Source of the DNA: Sporosarcina beigongshangi
GTDB taxonomy: Bacteria; Actinomycetota; Actinomycetes; Actinomycetales; Micrococcaceae
Reading direction: 5' to 3'
Assembly: GCF_016820535.1 (NCBI RefSeq)
Contig: NZ_JADHDY010000019.1
Span: forward strand, 1-64,000
Length of the DNA stretch: 64,000 nt
Below the pieces are notes generated by a model that did not search any database, had not been told where the DNA came from, and saw only the letters and a program-made list of their open reading frames with translations. Shown here piece after piece: positions 61,364 through 64,000 of the stretch; position 1 is the stretch's first letter, and each line of letters begins with the position of its first letter. The position numbers and the translations under genes were made by a program.

Positions 61364-62428
61364 ATGGTTGGCCACATGGCACAACAGATTCGCACAGCAC
61401 TGCTGGGGTACGGGCTGGCAGGAAGCGTTTTTCACGCCCCGGCACTGTCGGCGCTTCCACAGTTCACTTTGGTTGTCATCGTCGCCTCCGATCCCGGGCG
61501 CCAGGCGGAGGCCCGGCGGGACCACCCGGAGGCGGCCGTGCTCAGCCGGGAGGAGTGGGAGTCGCAACGGGACCTCATGGACATCGACCTTGTGGTGGTC
61601 GCGACCCCGCCGGCCACGCACGCACCGCTGGCGGCGGCTGCGCTGGAAGGCGGGTGCGCCGTCGTGGTTGACAAGCCCTTCACGCTGACCAGCGGGCAGG
61701 GGGAGGCGCTGATAGCGTTGGCGAAAGAGCGCGGCCAGCTGCTGAGCACCTACCAAAACCGGCGCTGGGACGGTGAATTCCTGACGCTGGCGAAGCTGCT
61801 TGCCGAGGGTGCGCTGGGCGAGGTGTGGCGCTTTGAATCCCGACTGGAGCGCAACCAGCCCGTCATCACCAAGCCGTGGAAGGCGGAGGCGGGGGTGGCC
61901 GACGGCGGTGGGTTGCTTTTCGATCTCGGCACGCACCTGATTGACCAGGCGCTGCTGCTGTTTGGCCCCGTGGTGCGCAGCTACGGGGAACTGCGGGCGC
62001 GGCGGCCGATGGAACGGGCCGAGGACGACGTCTTCATCGCCCTGGAGCATGCCGGCGGCGTCATCTCCCATCTGTGGGTCAACGCCAACGTTGCGCAAAA
62101 CGGCCCCCGGCTGCGGGTGCTGGGTTCCGGCGGGGCGTACGTCAAGGACGGCGCAGATGTGCAGGAAGCGCAGATCCGCGCGGGAATCCTTCCGGGGATG
62201 CCCGGCTACGGCGAGGAGCCGGAGGAGGCGTGGGGCAGGCTCGGGTCGGACGGGGAAACCGTCGCCGTGCCCACCGAACGCGGCGATTTTTCATGCTATT
62301 ACGAGCTGCTGGCCGCGGCCATTCTCGACGGCGGACCCCTCCCCGTCGACCCCGCCGACTCCGTCGCGGGGCTGAGCATTGTCGAAGAAATTCGCGCTTC
62401 CCATGTGCAGCGCACCGCCAGCACGTAA
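61364..62428 (+). CDS. Gfo/Idh/MocA-family oxidoreductase
   Basis: A protein of about 354 residues with an N-terminal NAD(P)-binding Rossmann fold (ALLGYGLAGSVFHAPAL). The family EKP motif is replaced by VDKPF (about residue 105). A C-terminal alpha/beta domain has DGGGLLFDLGTHLIDQALLL (catalytic His). The layout resembles myo-inositol or sugar dehydrogenases and scyllo-inosose-like enzymes; the substrate is unknown. TAGGAC at 61351-61356 lies 7 bases before the ATG at 61364 with no clear Shine-Dalgarno, so it may be leaderless; ATG 61376 is an alternative. Confidence 0.9.
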   Translation: MVGHMAQQIRTALLGYGLAGSVFHAPALSALPQFTLVVIVASDPGRQAEARRDHPEAAVLSREEWESQRDLMDIDLVVVATPPATHAPLAAAALEGGCAVVVDKPFTLTSGQGEALIALAKERGQLLSTYQNRRWDGEFLTLAKLLAEGALGEVWRFESRLERNQPVITKPWKAEAGVADGGGLLFDLGTHLIDQALLLFGPVVRSYGELRARRPMERAEDDVFIALEHAGGVISHLWVNANVAQNGPRLRVLGSGGAYVKDGADVQEAQIRAGILPGMPGYGEEPEEAWGRLGSDGETVAVPTERGDFSCYYELLAAAILDGGPLPVDPADSVAGLSIVEEIRASHVQRTAST

Positions 62429-62485
62429 GCTGGGCGAACAATTGTCGAGCCGTAGACTTACGCACCGCGGGAGGCTGAGCCCACC

Positions 62486-63760
62486 ATGAGCCGCAAGGAC
62501 GCTGCCGGGTACCACAACCCGGAATCCACCAATCTGGCGCTCGCAGAGCCAACCGTGAATGTCCGCCGCCGGTGGATTCTTTCCATTGTGCTGGTCAACA
62601 TTGGCATCAACGCCGCGTTCTTTGGCCCGATACAGGTGCTGCTGGGCCAGCAGGCGGCGCACTTCAGTGAGGCCGACAAGGAGGGCATCTTGGCCCTGGT
62701 CACGGGCGCCGGCGCCGCGATGTCGCTCGTGGCCAACCCTCTCTTTGGGACGTTCAGCGACAGGACGGTCTCCCGCTTTGGGCGTCGTGTCCCATGGGTG
62801 TTCATCGGTGCGCTGCTGGGAATGGCCGGACTGCTGGGCCTTGCCGGGGCTCCCACCGTCGCCGCGATGGTGCTTCTGTGGTGCCTGGTGCAATTGGGCT
62901 GCAACGGTGCGCTGGCCGCCACCACGGCAGCCATCCCCGACCAGGTGCCTGTGCGCCAGCGCGGCAGCATCGGAGGGTTGGCCTCCATGGGCACCGTGGT
63001 GGGCATCCTGGTGGGTGCTGCCATCGCCGCCGCCGTGGCCGGAAACTTTCCGCTCGGATTTGTCATCTGTGCCGTGGCCCTGGGTGCCGGAATGGTCCCC
63101 TACCTGTTCTTCTCCAACGACTTCGTACTGGACCCGGCCGACAGGCCCCCGTTTACCTGGGCTTCGTTCGCCAAGGGGTTTTGGATCTCCCCGCGCCGCT
63201 ATCCGGACTTTGGCTGGGCCTGGATCACCCGCTTCCTGGTGAACGTGGGAAACCACTTGGTGACCCTGTACCTGCTGTTTTTCCTCAGCGATGCCGTGGG
63301 CTACGAGAACCCTGAGATGGGTGTGCTGATCCTGACCGGCATGTACTCGATCCTGACGCTCATCACGGCCGTGATTGGCGGACGCTGGACGGACCGTGTG
63401 GGCAAACGCAAACCTTTTGTCATCGCCTCCTCAATCATCATTGCCTCCGCCGCACTCATTTTGGCGTTCTTCCCCACGTGGCCCGGGGCTCTCGCCGGTG
63501 CCGCAGTGCTCGGGGTCGGCTACGGCGTGTACCTGGCGGTTGACTTTGCGCTCCTGACCCAGGTCCTGCCGTCGGCGGCGAGCAGGGGCAAGGACATGGG
63601 CGTGATCAACGTGGCGAATTCCCTGCCCCAGGTTATTGCACCGATCATTGCCTGGCCCCTGGTCACCATCCTGGGCGGCTATGTCACGCTCTACGTGGTG
63701 GCGGCCGTCATTGGCCTGTTGGGTGCGGTGTTCGTCGTGAAAATCAAGGGAGTCGACTAG
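62486..63760 (+). CDS. MFS transporter
   Basis: A 424-residue transporter with twelve membrane segments. The first A-loop motif is FGTFSDRTVSRFGRRVPWVF (about residues 89-108), and a second-half copy is GGRWTDRVGKRKPFV. The N-terminal 30 residues are hydrophilic. This pattern resembles the sugar-porter-like MFS group that also includes sodium-melibiose-like members. GGGAGG stands about 11 bases before the ATG. It follows the oxidoreductase by 57 bp in the same direction, so the two may share a substrate. Confidence 0.9.
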   Translation: MSRKDAAGYHNPESTNLALAEPTVNVRRRWILSIVLVNIGINAAFFGPIQVLLGQQAAHFSEADKEGILALVTGAGAAMSLVANPLFGTFSDRTVSRFGRRVPWVFIGALLGMAGLLGLAGAPTVAAMVLLWCLVQLGCNGALAATTAAIPDQVPVRQRGSIGGLASMGTVVGILVGAAIAAAVAGNFPLGFVICAVALGAGMVPYLFFSNDFVLDPADRPPFTWASFAKGFWISPRRYPDFGWAWITRFLVNVGNHLVTLYLLFFLSDAVGYENPEMGVLILTGMYSILTLITAVIGGRWTDRVGKRKPFVIASSIIIASAALILAFFPTWPGALAGAAVLGVGYGVYLAVDFALLTQVLPSAASRGKDMGVINVANSLPQVIAPIIAWPLVTILGGYVTLYVVAAVIGLLGAVFVVKIKGVD

Positions 63761-63807
63761 CGGTGTTTGCGCCTGCACTGGCGGTGCAGAGGGGAAGCCG
63801 AAATCGC

Positions 63808-63842
63808 TGACACTGTGTCATTAAGATCTTGACAGAGTGTCA
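63808..63842. promoter_or_regulatory. Two TGACA-type palindromes
   Basis: TGACACTGTGTCA (63808-63820) and TGACAGAGTGTCA (63830-63842) are two palindromes separated by 9 bp. The second contains a TTGACA-like -35 (63829-63834). The form resembles TetR-family operators. They lie 50-80 bases before the heme oxygenase start. Confidence 0.65.
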
Positions 63843-63857
63843 CTATCTTTGATTAGC

Positions 63858-63876
63858 TAAGGTTACCTTAACCTAA
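63858..63876. promoter_or_regulatory. DtxR/IdeR-type iron box
   Basis: TAAGGTTACCTTAACCTAA matches the DtxR/IdeR consensus (TWAGGTTAGSCTAACCTWA) at 16 of 19 positions. It is 14 bases upstream of the heme oxygenase start, so iron should repress the gene. Confidence 0.88.
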
Positions 63877-63890
63877 TTATGGAGTTGCCT

Positions 63891-64000
63891 GTGTCTGCAC
63901 CCGCCGTTGAATCCGCATTGCCTGAGGCCCCTGCCGCTTTGTCGCAGGAGCTCAAAACCCACACCGCTGCGGCCCATGCGGCCGCGGAAGACTCCACGTT
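63891..64000 (+). CDS. Biliverdin-producing heme oxygenase, 5' part only
   Basis: The first 36 codons, cut by the window edge. After a short Ala/Pro/Glu-rich lead comes LSQELKTHTAAAHAAAEDS, which resembles the heme-oxygenase N-terminus with its axial-ligand His region. The GTG at 63891 follows GGAG at 63881-63884; an in-frame ATG at 63879 is closer to the iron box. The enzyme would open heme to biliverdin, iron and CO for iron acquisition, in line with the DtxR-type box in front. The call is limited by the partial length. Confidence 0.82.
   Translation, partial: MSAPAVESALPEAPAALSQELKTHTAAAHAAAEDST

Overview
The window is GC-rich bacterial chromosome from an actinobacterium, most likely the Micrococcaceae (Arthrobacter / Pseudarthrobacter type). 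Evidence: the rpsF-ssb-rpsR-rplI-dnaB core block, GTG/TTG starts, several starts that look leaderless, a CsoR copper operon, a DtxR-type iron box, and sugar ABC transporters without their own ATPase. I see no tRNA, rRNA, CRISPR array, transposase or prophage. Species-level placement is inference.

Layout. 0.1-5.6 kb (minus): jetABC of a Wadjet-type SMC anti-plasmid system; jetD is not visible before the left edge. 5.9-10.1 kb (plus): ribosomal and replication core genes, with a DUF1801 gene and a cluster of DnaA-box-like sites upstream of dnaB. 10.2-12.7 kb: a MATE exporter and two small membrane proteins. 12.7-19 kb: an amino-sugar locus with an N-acetylglucosamine-kinase-like gene, an RpiR regulator, a SIS-domain sugar-phosphate protein and an NgcEFG-type ABC importer. 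19-20.8 kb: CGNR regulator and EamA transporter. 20.9-23.9 kb: copA-copZ-csoR with two operator palindromes. 24-27 kb: a BNR-repeat protein with a MoaD-like protein, then a WYL regulator divergent from an alpha/beta hydrolase. 27.2-35.7 kb: a polyol locus (dehydrogenase, ABC importer, SorC regulator, xylulokinase, mannitol dehydrogenase) tied together by shared CTCATTTGAG operators. 35.9-43.4 kb: poxB, DUF1304, an MFS transporter, a GntR regulator, a YdcF-like protein and rlmN. 43.7-44.8 kb: a secreted chitin-type lytic polysaccharide monooxygenase. 45-49.1 kb: a peptidyl-tRNA hydrolase, an aminotransferase, a DUF2695-like gene and purB. 49.3-51.2 kb: a small WXG100-like protein followed by a large protein with a lipase-like domain, a possible type VII secretion pair. 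51.3-56.7 kb: a holin-like membrane protein, hisC and a three-gene 2-oxoacid dehydrogenase operon. 56.8-63.8 kb: an aminotransferase, a GerMN lipoprotein, a frameshifted hydrolase, TauE/SafE, an excisionase-like protein, an oxidoreductase and an MFS transporter. At the right edge is the start of a heme oxygenase under an iron box.

Together the genes suggest a soil saprophyte. The monooxygenase would open chitin, NgcEFG would import chitobiose/GlcNAc, and the kinase and SIS protein would feed it into metabolism. The polyol locus would convert mannitol, sorbitol, xylitol or arabitol into fructose or xylulose 5-phosphate. Both ABC importers lack an ATPase gene here, so a shared MsiK-type ATPase elsewhere is expected.
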